A DNA stretch of 64,000 nt from Massilia sp. CFBP 13721 (GTDB lineage Bacteria > Pseudomonadota > Gammaproteobacteria > Burkholderiales > Burkholderiaceae_D), in assembly GCF_014842025.1 (NCBI RefSeq), contig NZ_JACYUY010000003.1:62001-126000 (forward strand), given 5' to 3'. Below are positions 6,585-16,433 of the stretch, piece by piece. The notes under the pieces are model-generated. The model was not told the DNA's origin. It saw only the letters and a program-made list of their open reading frames with translations, and made no database searches. The stretch's first letter is position 1. Each line of letters opens with the position of its first letter. Position numbers and translations under genes: made by a program.

Positions 6585-9269
6585 ATGAACGAAACCATCT
6601 TGTCCCGTACGGTGCGCCGGCTGTTCGGCGGCCTTGCCGCAGGGCTGGGCCTGCTGGCCTGCCAGCTCGCCGCCGCACAGGACACCCCCGCGCAGGACAC
6701 GGGCGGCCAGCCGATCCAGCGCGTCGAAGTGACGGGCTCCTCGATCAAGCGCATCGCGTCGGAAGCCTCGCTGCCGATCACCACCATCCGCGCCGCCGAC
6801 TTCGCCAAGCAGGGCTTGACCACGGCCCAGGATGTGCTCAACACGATCCCGATGAACCAGACCCAGACGGTCAGCTCGTCCGCAGTCGGCTCCGGCACCG
6901 GCGGGCGCTCGAGCGCCGACCTGCGCGGCCTGGGCGGCGACAAGACGCTGGTGCTGCTCAACGGCCGGCGCCTGGCGAACCACCCGTATTTCGCCGACAC
7001 GGTCGACCTGAACATCATTCCGATCGCCGCCCTCGAACGGGTGGAGGTGCTGCGCGACGGCGCCTCGGCCATCTACGGCACCGACGCCATCGGCGGCGTC
7101 ATCAACTTCATCACCCGCCGTTCGGTGAAGGGCAATGCCCTCACCGTCGAAGGCTACGAGCCGCTGCGGCGCGGCGGCGGCAGCGAGCAGCGCATCAACA
7201 TCTCGGGCGGCCTGGGCGACCTCGGCACGGACGGCTACAGCATGTTCGGCGTGCTCGACTACCACCAGCAAAGCACCCTGCGCGCGACCGACCGAGGCTT
7301 CTCGCGCACCGGCGTGCGTCCCGAGCGCGGCATGAACGAGATCAGCCGCACCACCTTCCCGGCCAACTTCTTTTCCGATCTCGGCATCGCCGGCAATCCG
7401 TATTTCGCCAGCGGCTGCAGCGCAACGGGAACGTCGCCCGATACCGCCCCGGCCAGCGACGACCCGGTCTGCGAATTCGACTACACCCAGTACGTCGACA
7501 ACATCCCGAAAACACGCCAGTACAGCGCGATGGGCAAGTTCAACCGCCAGCTCACCCCCGAGCACCTGGCCAGCATCGAATTCGTGTTCGGCCGCAACAC
7601 CACCGAATCGCGCGTCGCGCCGCCGCCGCTGTCGAACATCGGCGTGACCATGACCGGCGCCAGCCCCTACTACCCGGGCGCGGGCATTGTCCCCGCCTTC
7701 CCCGGCCTCACCGGCGAAAACCTCGACATCAGCTGGCGCCCCACCGAAACCGGCGGACGCATCAACATGGACAGCAGCAGCACGGTGCGCGTGCTGGCCA
7801 GCCTCGAAGGCACGCTGGCCGGCTGGGACTACAACGCCGGGATCTCGCATTCGCTCGGGCGCGCACGCAGCATCTTCGATGCCGGCTACGTCATCGACCA
7901 GCGCGTCATCGACGGCGTCGGCGCCGGGATCCTGAATCCCTTCGGCCCGCAAAGCCCGGCCGGCGCCGCCTACCTGCAGGATTCCCTGCTGCTGGGCGAG
8001 TACCTGCATGCGCGCATCAACAGCAGCGCCATCGATGCGCGCGCCAGCCGCGAGCTGATGACGCTGCCGGCCGGCCCGCTCGGCTTCGCCATCGGCGCAG
8101 AATTCCGGCGCGACCGCGCCAAGTACTTCGTCAACCGCGCGCTGGCCTCGCAGGCATCGAGCTCGGGCTCGGCCGACGCCCAGGACCAGTCGGGCCAGCG
8201 CAGCATCGGCGCCGTGTTCAGCGAACTCAACGTGCCGGTCATCAAGGACCTGGAACTGAACTTCGCGGCGCGCTACGACCACTACAGCGACGTCGGCGGC
8301 AGCTTCAACCCGAAAGTCTCGCTGCGCTACCAGCCGGCTCGCGAACTGCTGGTGCGCGGTTCGTTCAACAAGGGCTTCCGCGCGCCGACGCTGTTCGACC
8401 TGTTCGGCCCGCAAACCACGACCAACAGTTCCGACACCTACAACGACCCGGTGCTGTGCCCGGGCGGCACGGCGATCCCGGGCGCCAACCCGAACATCGT
8501 CTGCGAACAGCAGCAGAACATCCGCGGCGGCGGCAACCCCAACCTCGAGCCGGAGCGCTCGCGTACCTGGAGCGCCGGCATCGTGCTCGAGCCGCTGCCT
8601 TCGCTGACGGTGTCGGCCGACTGGTGGGACATCAAGCTGAAAGACCAGATCTCCGCCCTGGCCGAGCAGACCATCTTCGCCAACTTCGAGCGCTACCGCG
8701 ACCTGTTCGTCTACAACGCCGCCGGCAACCGCCTGGACTACGTGCTCGACATCACCAGCAACCTGGGCGAAGTGCGCACCCGCGGTCTTGACCTGTCGCT
8801 GCTGTACCGCCTGCCGCGCAATCCCTTCGGCAACCTCAGCCTCTCGCTCGACGGCACCTACGTCAACAAGTACGACTACCAGAACGAACGCGGCGGCGCC
8901 TTTACCCAGAACGCCGGCCGCTATGCCGACGCCACCCCGGTGTTCCGCTGGCGCCACAACCTGCTGCTGACCCTGGTGAAAGGCGACTACACCTTCAACC
9001 TGTCGAACCGTTACATGTCGCACTACGTCGACCAGAACACCTCGGTCGCCCCCGAGTTCGCCAACAACGTCGATCACTACTCGACCTGGGCGCTGTCCAC
9101 CACATTTACGGGCAACAAGATGTTCGAACTGACGGCCGGCATCAAGAACCTGTTCGACGAAGAGCCGCCCTTCACCAACCAGGTCACCAACTTCCAGCTG
9201 GGCTACGATGCGCGCTACGCCGATCCGCTCGGCAGGACGGTGTATGCAAGGCTGACCTACAAGTTCTAA
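6585..9269 (+). CDS. TonB-dependent receptor
   Basis: 894 residues, starting with ATG after AGGAG. The signal peptide MNETILSRTVRRLFGG...AAAQ has almost the same leader as the receptor at 3566. After RVEVTGSSIKR come the plug motifs LRGLGGDKTLVLLNGRR, ERVEVLRDGASAIYGTDAIGG and VINFITRRS (about residues 105-185). The barrel carries KGFRAPTLFDLFGPQT and ends YARLTYKF. It lies 157 bases downstream of the preceding receptor, same strand, so co-transcription is possible despite the hairpin between them. It is less similar to the other two receptors here than they are to each other; it lacks the DKVAPLDPLTYG block. Transported ligand unknown. Confidence 0.95.
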   Translation: MNETILSRTVRRLFGGLAAGLGLLACQLAAAQDTPAQDTGGQPIQRVEVTGSSIKRIASEASLPITTIRAADFAKQGLTTAQDVLNTIPMNQTQTVSSSAVGSGTGGRSSADLRGLGGDKTLVLLNGRRLANHPYFADTVDLNIIPIAALERVEVLRDGASAIYGTDAIGGVINFITRRSVKGNALTVEGYEPLRRGGGSEQRINISGGLGDLGTDGYSMFGVLDYHQQSTLRATDRGFSRTGVRPERGMNEISRTTFPANFFSDLGIAGNPYFASGCSATGTSPDTAPASDDPVCEFDYTQYVDNIPKTRQYSAMGKFNRQLTPEHLASIEFVFGRNTTESRVAPPPLSNIGVTMTGASPYYPGAGIVPAFPGLTGENLDISWRPTETGGRINMDSSSTVRVLASLEGTLAGWDYNAGISHSLGRARSIFDAGYVIDQRVIDGVGAGILNPFGPQSPAGAAYLQDSLLLGEYLHARINSSAIDARASRELMTLPAGPLGFAIGAEFRRDRAKYFVNRALASQASSSGSADAQDQSGQRSIGAVFSELNVPVIKDLELNFAARYDHYSDVGGSFNPKVSLRYQPARELLVRGSFNKGFRAPTLFDLFGPQTTTNSSDTYNDPVLCPGGTAIPGANPNIVCEQQQNIRGGGNPNLEPERSRTWSAGIVLEPLPSLTVSADWWDIKLKDQISALAEQTIFANFERYRDLFVYNAAGNRLDYVLDITSNLGEVRTRGLDLSLLYRLPRNPFGNLSLSLDGTYVNKYDYQNERGGAFTQNAGRYADATPVFRWRHNLLLTLVKGDYTFNLSNRYMSHYVDQNTSVAPEFANNVDHYSTWALSTTFTGNKMFELTAGIKNLFDEEPPFTNQVTNFQLGYDARYADPLGRTVYARLTYKF

Positions 9270-9279
9270 TCGAAGGGAT

Positions 9280-9431
9280 GTAGGGTGGACAGCTCTGCCG
9301 TCCACGCGTTCAACGCACGTATGAATCCGCGAATTCGGTAGGGTGGGCCGGGCCGCGTAGGACCCCCGGGCCCACGCGGACGCATGCGTCACGCCAATGT
9401 AACGCGTGGGCACAGGGGCGCCCACCCTACG
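9280..9431. repeat. REP/REPIN-like repeat cluster, three units
   Basis: Forward units lie at 9280-9308 (GTAGGGTGGAC...GTCCACGCG) and 9338-9379 (GTAGGGTGGGCC...GGGCCCACGCGG, longer than the others), and an inverse unit at 9403-9431 (CGCGTGGGC...GCCCACCCTACG). The first unit has GTGGAC pairing with GTCCAC while others use GTGGGC/GCCCAC. Stem bases therefore change together, which argues that the hairpin is selected. The cluster lies between the convergent ends of the receptor gene and tldD. Confidence 0.85.
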
Positions 9432-9454
9432 TCAAGCACATACGTATCAATGGA

Positions 9455-9484
9455 CCAAAAAAATGCCCGGCAGCGCCGGGCATT
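9455..9484 (-). terminator. Intrinsic terminator of tldD
   Basis: On the minus strand the stem AATGCCCGGC / GCCGGGCATT (loop of 3) is followed by seven T, 22 bases beyond the tldD stop. Confidence 0.85.
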
Positions 9485-9505
9485 CGTTCATTGCAGCAGC
9501 ACGCT

Positions 9506-10966
9506 TTACGCCGTGCCGCCTACGGTCACGCCATCGATACGCAGCGTCGGCTGTCCCACACCGACCGGCACGCTCTGCCCTTCCTTGCCGCACACGCCCA
9601 CGCCCGAATCGAGCGCCATGTCGTTGCCGATCATCGAGATGCGGTTCATGACTTCCGGGCCGTTGCCGATCAGGGTCGCACCCTTTACCGGATAGGTGAT
9701 CTTGCCGTCTTCGATCATGTAGGCTTCGCTGGCCGAGAACACGAACTTGCCGTTGGTGATGTCGACCTGGCCGCCGCCGAAGTTGACCGCGTACAGGCCG
9801 TTCTTGACCGAGGCCAGGATCTCGGCCGGGTCCTTGTCGCCGGCCAGCATGTAGGTATTCGTCATGCGCGGCATCGGCAGGTGGGCGAACGACTCGCGCC
9901 GGGCATTGCCGGTGATCGGCATCTTCATCAGGCGCGCGTTCATCGTGTCCTGGATATAGCCGCGCAGGATGCCGTCCTCGATCAGCGTCGTGCACTGGGT
10001 CGGATTGCCCTCGTCGTCCATGTTCAGCGAACCGCGGCGGTCCTGCAGCGTGCCGTCGTCGACCACGGTGACACCCTTGGCCGCGACGCGCTGGCCGATC
10101 ATGCCGGCATACGAGGACGAGCCCTTGCGGTTGAAGTCGCCTTCCAGGCCGTGACCGACCGCTTCGTGCAGCAGCACGCCGGGCCAGCCTGGTCCGAGCA
10201 CGATCGTCATCGGGCCGGCCGGGGCCGGACGCGCTTCCAGGTTCACCAGCGCCGATTTCACCGCTTCGTCGGCGTAGCGCTCGAGGATCTCGTCGTCGAA
10301 ATAGCCGTAGTCGAAACGCCCGCCGCCGCCCGAGGAACCGGTTTCGCGGCGGCCGTTCTGTTCGGCGATGACGGTGACCGACACGCGCACCAGCGGGCGG
10401 ATATCGGCGGCCAGCACGCCATCGCTGCGCACCACCAGCACCACGTCGTATTCGCCGGCCAGGCCCGCCATCACCTGCACCACGCGCGGGTCCTTGGCGC
10501 GCGCCATCTTTTCGACGCGTTCGAGCAAACGCACCTTGGCGGTGGCGTCGAGCGAAGCGAGCGGGTCGCGCGGCAGATAGAGCGAGCGCCCGCCGGTCGG
10601 CGTCGTCACGCCCGCGACTTTCACGCGGCCGGCGCCGGCGCGTGCGATCGTGCGCGTCGCGGCGGCGGCATCCAGCAGCGCGGATTCGGAAATTTCGTCG
10701 GAATAGGCAAAGGCCGTCTTCTCACCCGAGATGGCGCGCACACCCACGCCCTGGTCGATCGAGAAGCTGCCGGTCTTGACGATGCCCTCTTCCAGGCTCC
10801 AGCCCTCGCTCTTGGTGAACTGGAAGTACAGGTCGGCATAGTCGACCTTGTGGGTGAACATCGTGCCCAGCGTGCGCAGCAACTTGCCTTCGTCCAGGCC
10901 AAACGGCGTCAGTAGCACGTCGCGCGCGACGGCCAGGGAGGAGAGGTTCGGTTCGAATGGGGTCAT
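9506..10966 (-). CDS. tldD: Metalloprotease TldD
   Basis: 486 residues, the usual TldD length (about 480). The zinc motif [11 protein letters not shown] (HExxxH type) and the following Asp/Glu-rich block are clear, with the C-terminal core [42 protein letters not shown] sequence (here from about residue 420). TldD pairs with TldE (PmbA) as a cytoplasmic protease that trims peptides, for example in microcin B17 maturation. The partner gene is not in this window. It is the last gene of a yhdP-nitrilase-tldD run on the minus strand. A 313-base gap holding a REP pair separates it from the nitrilase gene, so it may have its own promoter. Confidence 0.95.
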   Translation of the reverse strand: MTPFEPNLSSLAVARDVLLTPFGLDEGKLLRTLGTMFTHKVDYADLYFQFTKSEGWSLEEGIVKTGSFSIDQGVGVRAISGEKTAFAYSDEISESALLDAAAATRTIARAGAGRVKVAGVTTPTGGRSLYLPRDPLASLDATAKVRLLERVEKMARAKDPRVVQVMAGLAGEYDVVLVVRSDGVLAADIRPLVRVSVTVIAEQNGRRETGSSGGGGRFDYGYFDDEILERYADEAVKSALVNLEARPAPAGPMTIVLGPGWPGVLLHEAVGHGLEGDFNRKGSSSYAGMIGQRVAAKGVTVVDDGTLQDRRGSLNMDDEGNPTQCTTLIEDGILRGYIQDTMNARLMKMPITGNARRESFAHLPMPRMTNTYMLAGDKDPAEILASVKNGLYAVNFGGGQVDITNGKFVFSASEAYMIEDGKITYPVKGATLIGNGPEVMNRISMIGNDMALDSGVGVCGKEGQSVPVGVGQPTLRIDGVTVGGTA

Positions 10967-11279
10967 TTTGCGTGTGGGTCTCGTGTGGATGCGGGCATTG
11001 TGCCATATCTATACGGATCGTACCGGTGCGAACGCGGGTGTTGGCGCAAGGTGGTATGAATGTGCACGCTATGCGAATCCGATCGCGCCGGAGGCAGTCG
11101 CGTACCGTAGGGTGGGCACTCGTGCCCACGCGTACGTGCGGATGCATGCCGCAACATTTGCGAAGAGTGATGACCACGGTGTGCGAGCCGGTTCGCTTCC
11201 GATCACCGTGCGGTATGCCGGGACACGAACGCGTGGGCTCGGGAGCCCACCCTACGTTACCTCAGCGCTCCGGGCTTCT
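10967..11279. other. Spacer between nitrilase gene and tldD
   Basis: 313 bases without a gene. The half nearest the nitrilase stop is occupied by the inverted REP pair at 11106-11256. The part just upstream of tldD (10967-11105) is a plausible promoter region, but I see no convincing -35/-10 pair. Confidence 0.5.
11106..11256. repeat. REPIN-like inverted repeat pair
   Basis: A forward unit at 11106-11132 (CGTAGGGTGGGC, ACTCGT, GCCCACGCG) and an inverse unit at 11230-11256 (CGCGTGGGC, TCGGGA, GCCCACCCTACG) enclose about 97 unrelated bases. The whole transcript could fold into a long cruciform. It lies inside the spacer between two minus-strand genes, where it could act as a transcription or mRNA-decay boundary. 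Confidence 0.85.
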
Positions 11280-12077
11280 TTATAATTTCCGGTGCTTTAG
11301 CGCCGGCAGGCTTTCCCTTACCGACGCCAGGAAACCCGGATCGAGCTCACCCGACACCACGCCCTCCCCTTCGCGCAACACGTCTTTCACTTCACCCCAC
11401 GGATCGACCAGCATGCTGTGCCCGAAGGTACGCCGCCCGTTCGCATGGGTCCCGCCCTGGGCCGAGGCCAGCACGTAGCACTGGTTCTCGATCGCGCGCG
11501 CCCGCAACAGCACTTCCCAGTGCGCGCTGCCGGTGGTGTGGGTAAAGGCCGCAGGCACCACGATCAGCGCGCATTCGCCCATCGCCCGGTAGAGCTCGGG
11601 AAAGCGCAGGTCGTAGCAGACCGACAGGCCGACGCGCCCGAACGGGGCCTGGAAGCTGCCCACCGCTTCGCCCGGCACGATGGTGCGCGCCTCGTCGTAG
11701 GATTCGCTGCCCTTGTTGAAGCCGAACAAGTGGATCTTGTCGTAGCGCCCGACCGCGGCGCCTTGTGGGTCGTAGACCAGGGTGGTGTTGAGCACCTTGC
11801 CCGATTCGTGCGAACGCAGCGGCAGCGTGCCGCCGATCAGCCAGATGGCGTGCAGTCGAGCGAGTTCGGCCATGCAATCCTGGATCGGGCCGGCGCCTTC
11901 CGGCTCGGCCTGGCGTACCTTGTCGGTGTCGCTCATGCCCATGATCGGCCAGTATTCGGGCAGGGCCACGAGGGTGGCGCCGGTGGCGGCGGCTTCGGCC
12001 ACCAGGCGGCGCGCGCTGGCGAGATTCTGGTCGACGTCGGGGGTGGACACCATCTGGACTGCGGCGACGCGGGTCAT
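11280..12077 (-). CDS. Carbon-nitrogen hydrolase, Nit1-type amidase
   Basis: 265 residues of the nitrilase superfamily. The Glu-Lys-Cys triad is in place: E41 in ALPEYW, K114 in RYDKIHLFGF and C154 in LSVCYDLRFPELYR. The motifs resemble the Nit1/YbeM branch, whose members hydrolyse deaminated glutathione or omega-amides. The exact substrate is an inference from the subfamily. The ATG at 12077 follows AAGGA and lies only 4 bases after the yhdP stop, so the two are translated from one mRNA. Confidence 0.88.
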   Translation of the reverse strand: MTRVAAVQMVSTPDVDQNLASARRLVAEAAATGATLVALPEYWPIMGMSDTDKVRQAEPEGAGPIQDCMAELARLHAIWLIGGTLPLRSHESGKVLNTTLVYDPQGAAVGRYDKIHLFGFNKGSESYDEARTIVPGEAVGSFQAPFGRVGLSVCYDLRFPELYRAMGECALIVVPAAFTHTTGSAHWEVLLRARAIENQCYVLASAQGGTHANGRRTFGHSMLVDPWGEVKDVLREGEGVVSGELDPGFLASVRESLPALKHRKL

Positions 12078-12081
12078 GGGC

Positions 12082-15000
12082 TTATTCCTTCGCTTTGGCG
12101 GCCGCGCGCGGCGGCGGGTTGTCGAGTTTGGTAATGGTAGGCGATTTCCACGGCCCCGTGATGCGCATCTGGTACGTCAGCGCCTTCATCACCGGCGCAC
12201 GCAGGAACAGTTGCGCGAGGAAGGAACCGAGGCCGATGACGGGATTCACCGCCAGCCCATACACCAGCGGCCCGGTGCCGAGGTTGAATTCCGGGATCAC
12301 GACCACGCGCAGGTCGGTCGACTCGTTGGCGATGTCGGCGGTGCCGTCCATCAGCACGGTGGCGGCCACGCCGTGCATCTTGAGGTTGTCGGTCTTGACG
12401 ACGCCGCGCGTGATCATGGCGTTGGCGCTGATGCCATCAAAAGCCAGGCCCTCCGAGAACACGTCGTGGAAGTCGAGCTTCAACAGGCGCGGCAGCGCTT
12501 GCAGGCTGAGCACGCCGAGCAGCTTGGCCGCGCCCGGGTCCTGCTTGAGGAACTGGCCGCCGCCCACGTTCAGCTCGATCTGTCCCGACAGCGTCGGAAT
12601 GTCGAGCGCATACGGCAAGCCGTTCCAAGACAGATCACCCGAGAGCTTGCCTTTGCCGCGGCGCAGCGTTTCCGGGAAGCCGAGGCGGTCGAGCAGGCGT
12701 CCGGCGTCGAGGATGTCGAGCGTGAAATTCATGCCGGTATTGCTCTTGCCATCCTTGGTCAGCCAGCGCCCGGTCGCTTTCAGGTGGCCGTCGGGATTGG
12801 TCAGCGACAGGCGGTCGATGCGCCATTCCCTGCCCGCCAGGGCTTGCACGTTGCTCGCCTGCAGGTCGAGGCGCCCGAACTGCTTGTTGAACAGTTCGAA
12901 ACGCTCGGCCACGATATCGAGTGCCGGGATGGTGGCGCTGGCGCCGCGGTTCGATTCGAGCAGTTCCTTCACTTCGGCCGCCTGCGATTCCGGGATCACG
13001 AGCGAGGCCAGGCGCGCCGTGACCTTGCCCAGGCCCTGGCCCTGCCCTTCGCTCCAGGTGAGGTAGCCGGTGGCCTGGCGCGAATGGATGTTGGCTTGCC
13101 AGGCGCTGCCGCGGTGCGAGGCGCCGACCACGACGTCGGCCATGCGGCGCTCGTTGATGAACAATTCCGAGGCGCGCGCCGCGATCGTGGTCGGCAGCAC
13201 ATATTGGGCGAAATTCGGCCCGCCCGCCGCGGACGGTGCACCGCTTGTACTACCCACTTCGCCTTCACCGGCGATCGCGCGTCCCGCCGCCAGCCAGGCG
13301 TCGACATTCAGCGACTTCATGTCGACGTTGATCATCATGCCCTCGTCCGGTTCCGGCGCCGGCAGGTTGACGCCGATGCCGCCCCGTTCGACCGTCCAGG
13401 CACCGTGCGGCGCGCGGCTGCGCACGTAGCGCGCGGCCACCGCGCTGCCCAGCGACAGGCGCAGTTCGTCGCGCCCGACACCCTCGGGCGTGGCGGGCGC
13501 GCCATTGAGCACAAAGCGCAGCGGCAATTCGGCTGCCTCGGGTTTGTTCAGCGGCGCCGGGAATTCGAGGCCGAGGCCGCTCAGGTTGGAATCGACCGTG
13601 ACCATCAACTGGTGGTCGCGCACGGTGATCGCGCCGCCATAGCGCGTGCTGCCGGACAGGCGGCCGGCCAGGCGCGCCATTGCCGGCACCGGCGCGGTGC
13701 GGCGCATGCCCTCGGCCGACAGGGTGCCGGCCAGGCGAATCGCGATCGAGCCGTCGCGCTGGGTGCCGCCGACCAGCGCCAGCGGCCCGCCGAGGAAGTT
13801 GGCGCCGATCCCGTTCAGGTTCACGCCGCGCTCGCTGAACTCGACCTTGCCGACCGCGCCCTGCAGCGGCGGCAGGTCGGGGAACAGTTGCACGGTGTTG
13901 TCCTGCAGTTGCAGGGCGCCCTGCACCTTCGTCTCGTGCAGGTTCGCCAGGGGCATCTGCAGCTTCAGGTCCAGGCGCGCGTTGCCGGTTCCCTGGGTGT
14001 CGTCGGTGAAGTGGCCGATCCAGCCGGGCACCGGGCTGGCCGCCACGTAACGCAGGAAGTCCTGCAGCGCGCCGGCGGCCGTGCCGTCGATATCGAGCAG
14101 CATCTCGTGCGAACCGAGGTTGGGGATGACGGCCCTGACGTTGGCCAGGTCCAGGCCCAGCGTGCGCAAGGTCTCGCCATGGATTTCCATGCGCGCGCGG
14201 TCGAACACGATGCTGCCGTTGATGCTTTCGGCCAGCGGCCAGGCCGGCTTGTTCTCCGGCGTGCGGTGGCCCGGCGCGTATTCGAGCACGGCATTGTTCA
14301 AGCGCCCGGCCACGCGGAATTCGCCGCGCGCGCGCGCGGACGCGCTATCGGCGCGGAACGGGAACTCGGCCAGGTCGCCGCGCAGGCGCAGGCGCACGTC
14401 GTTGAGCATGCCGCCCTGCAGCGCCGAACTCAGCCAGTCGCGCAGGTGCGGGGGCGTGGTCAGCGGCAGGAAGCGCCCGACCTGGGCGATCTGGAAGCCG
14501 TCGAGCGTGCCCGTGATGTCGGCCACGCCGGGACCATGGTGAGGGCCCAGGGGCAGCAGGTGGCGCCCGGACAGGTTGCCGCGCAGGCTGCCCTGCGCGA
14601 ATTCGAGCTTGTCGACTTCGACCAGCAATTGTTGCTGCGGCTGGTAGGTCCAGCGCGCGCCCAGCGCCAGCCGGTCGAGGGACATGGACGGCTCCGCGAA
14701 CCAGGCCGGCATGTGCAGCGCCAGCGCCTTGGCGTCGATGCTGATGCTGCCGCCCTTGTCGGTGGCGTCGATGCTGCCCGACAGGTTGTCGAAACCAGGC
14801 AGCGCCGGCATGGCCGCTTGCACCACGGCGGTCGCGGTCGCGGGCTTGTCGGTCGCAACCAGCACGCGCGCCGCCTGCGGCTGCAGGCTGAGCCCGGCTA
14901 CCTGCCCCTTGACCCGGTAGCCGGCGAGCGTCGGGTACTGGCCATCCCAGGACGCCGAGAAATCGAGCAGCCGTCCGCGCGGCGCGAAGTCGGCCAGCGC

Positions 15001-16257
15001 CTGGCGCTGCAGGTTTGACAAGGGCAATTGCGCGGCCAGCTCGGCCAGGGCCGCCAGGTCGACCTCGCGCGCCTGGATCGACACCCGCTGCGGTTTTCCC
15101 GCACGCGCCGGCGTAAAGGTTTCGGTCAGCGTGGCCGGCGGCAGCACGCGGCCATCGCCCGTCGCCACCGTGAAATTTTCCAGGCTCACGGTGTGGCCGT
15201 TGGCGCCGAAGGTCGGCTTGCCGTCCTCTTTCCCCGGCAACAGGGTTTCCTGGGCCGACAGGCGGCCCGAGACGCGCGCCAGCTGCAGCGGCGGCAAGTC
15301 GGGTTTCACGCGCGCCGCCACGCCGGCCAGGGCCAGGTCGGCGGTGAAGCCGGCCAGGCGTGCCTGGTCGAGCGTCATCCAGGCGCGCAGCGAACCGCGG
15401 CCCTGGGTCAGCGCAAACGGATAGTCGACATAGCGGCGCCAGCCGGCCAGGTCCGCTTCGCGCAGGTCGGCATACAGCTCGCCGCGCCAGAGCGCGACGT
15501 CGGAGGCCCGCCCGCCAAAGCGCGGATGGGTGAAGCTGGCGCGCACGTCGAGCGGCTGGGCCAGTTCGGCGGGCGGCGTGGCTTTCAGGGCGAACTTGTG
15601 CCTGGTCCAGTGGTTCTGCAGCACCACGCCGACCTCGCGCAGGCGCAAGGGCGGCGCGCCGCGCTGGGCGTCGGTCCAGTCGACGCGGCCTTCGCGGATG
15701 ACGATCTCGCGCTGGCGAAACACCCAGTCGCCGCCGGGACCGCCCTTGTCTCCCTTCGGATCGATGCGCATGCCGGCCACCTGGATCACGCCATCGCGCC
15801 CGCGGCGCACGTCCAGCTGCGGCCGGATCAGTTCGAGCGTCTCGAAGCGCGGCTCGGCGGCGAACACGCTCCACCAGGAAAAGGTGGCCGCCACCGAGGG
15901 CAGCGCCAGCAGCCGGCGCCCGGCCCCATCTGTCAGCGTGACGTCGCCCAGCAGCAGCGACGGGTTCAGGCCGCTCCAGCTGGCATCGATGCGGGCGATG
16001 GCGACCTGGCTGCCGAGCGCGCGGCTGGCGGCGCGCTCGATGTCGCCCTTGTACAGGTCGATGTTGGGAAGGATCGCGTAGCGCAGCGCCAGGAACAGGA
16101 TGCCGAGCCCGAAATAGACCAGCAGCGTCAGCTTGACGACGAAGCCGAGCACATGATGCGAAGCCAGGTTGCAAACCCGATAGGCGGCACGCAACCGCCG
16201 CCAGCGCTCTGCCAGCGGCACGGGCGCCGCGGGCGCCTGCGGTTCCGGATGTTGCAT
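12082..16257 (-). CDS. yhdP: YhdP family AsmA-like envelope protein
   Basis: 1391 residues, beginning with a short cytoplasmic arm and one membrane helix (about residues 40-62, VKLTLLVYFGLGILFLAL), then a very long periplasmic region. The start IDASWSGLNPSLLLGDVTL and the C-terminal AsmA_2-like part match YhdP. With TamB and YdbH, YhdP-type proteins form bridges that carry phospholipid from the inner to the outer membrane in E. coli. I chose the ATG at 16257; a TTG codon just before it is in frame. No strong ribosome binding site is seen. The gene order yhdP then tldD is also found in enterobacteria. It is divergent from glnE. Confidence 0.9.
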   Translation of the reverse strand: MQHPEPQAPAAPVPLAERWRRLRAAYRVCNLASHHVLGFVVKLTLLVYFGLGILFLALRYAILPNIDLYKGDIERAASRALGSQVAIARIDASWSGLNPSLLLGDVTLTDGAGRRLLALPSVAATFSWWSVFAAEPRFETLELIRPQLDVRRGRDGVIQVAGMRIDPKGDKGGPGGDWVFRQREIVIREGRVDWTDAQRGAPPLRLREVGVVLQNHWTRHKFALKATPPAELAQPLDVRASFTHPRFGGRASDVALWRGELYADLREADLAGWRRYVDYPFALTQGRGSLRAWMTLDQARLAGFTADLALAGVAARVKPDLPPLQLARVSGRLSAQETLLPGKEDGKPTFGANGHTVSLENFTVATGDGRVLPPATLTETFTPARAGKPQRVSIQAREVDLAALAELAAQLPLSNLQRQALADFAPRGRLLDFSASWDGQYPTLAGYRVKGQVAGLSLQPQAARVLVATDKPATATAVVQAAMPALPGFDNLSGSIDATDKGGSISIDAKALALHMPAWFAEPSMSLDRLALGARWTYQPQQQLLVEVDKLEFAQGSLRGNLSGRHLLPLGPHHGPGVADITGTLDGFQIAQVGRFLPLTTPPHLRDWLSSALQGGMLNDVRLRLRGDLAEFPFRADSASARARGEFRVAGRLNNAVLEYAPGHRTPENKPAWPLAESINGSIVFDRARMEIHGETLRTLGLDLANVRAVIPNLGSHEMLLDIDGTAAGALQDFLRYVAASPVPGWIGHFTDDTQGTGNARLDLKLQMPLANLHETKVQGALQLQDNTVQLFPDLPPLQGAVGKVEFSERGVNLNGIGANFLGGPLALVGGTQRDGSIAIRLAGTLSAEGMRRTAPVPAMARLAGRLSGSTRYGGAITVRDHQLMVTVDSNLSGLGLEFPAPLNKPEAAELPLRFVLNGAPATPEGVGRDELRLSLGSAVAARYVRSRAPHGAWTVERGGIGVNLPAPEPDEGMMINVDMKSLNVDAWLAAGRAIAGEGEVGSTSGAPSAAGGPNFAQYVLPTTIAARASELFINERRMADVVVGASHRGSAWQANIHSRQATGYLTWSEGQGQGLGKVTARLASLVIPESQAAEVKELLESNRGASATIPALDIVAERFELFNKQFGRLDLQASNVQALAGREWRIDRLSLTNPDGHLKATGRWLTKDGKSNTGMNFTLDILDAGRLLDRLGFPETLRRGKGKLSGDLSWNGLPYALDIPTLSGQIELNVGGGQFLKQDPGAAKLLGVLSLQALPRLLKLDFHDVFSEGLAFDGISANAMITRGVVKTDNLKMHGVAATVLMDGTADIANESTDLRVVVIPEFNLGTGPLVYGLAVNPVIGLGSFLAQLFLRAPVMKALTYQMRITGPWKSPTITKLDNPPPRAAAKAKE

Positions 16258-16433
16258 CAAGGTGCTAATAAAAAAGGCTCGCCGTAAGCATGTTGAACAA
16301 ATTTGTCGAAAGAAGAGCGCATGCTAGGATTGCGGCGTCTACCTTAACCATCCTGCTGACCGGGGCAGCACGGCGGGCAATTCTACCGCATGCTGCCTGC
16401 CGGAACGCTTTTCCACCCGTGCAGGACTACCCG

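Noticed and set aside
16290-16433. N-terminal extension of GlnE
   Set aside because: The extra 48 residues are unlike GlnE, have no ribosome site and lie in the divergent promoter region with yhdP.
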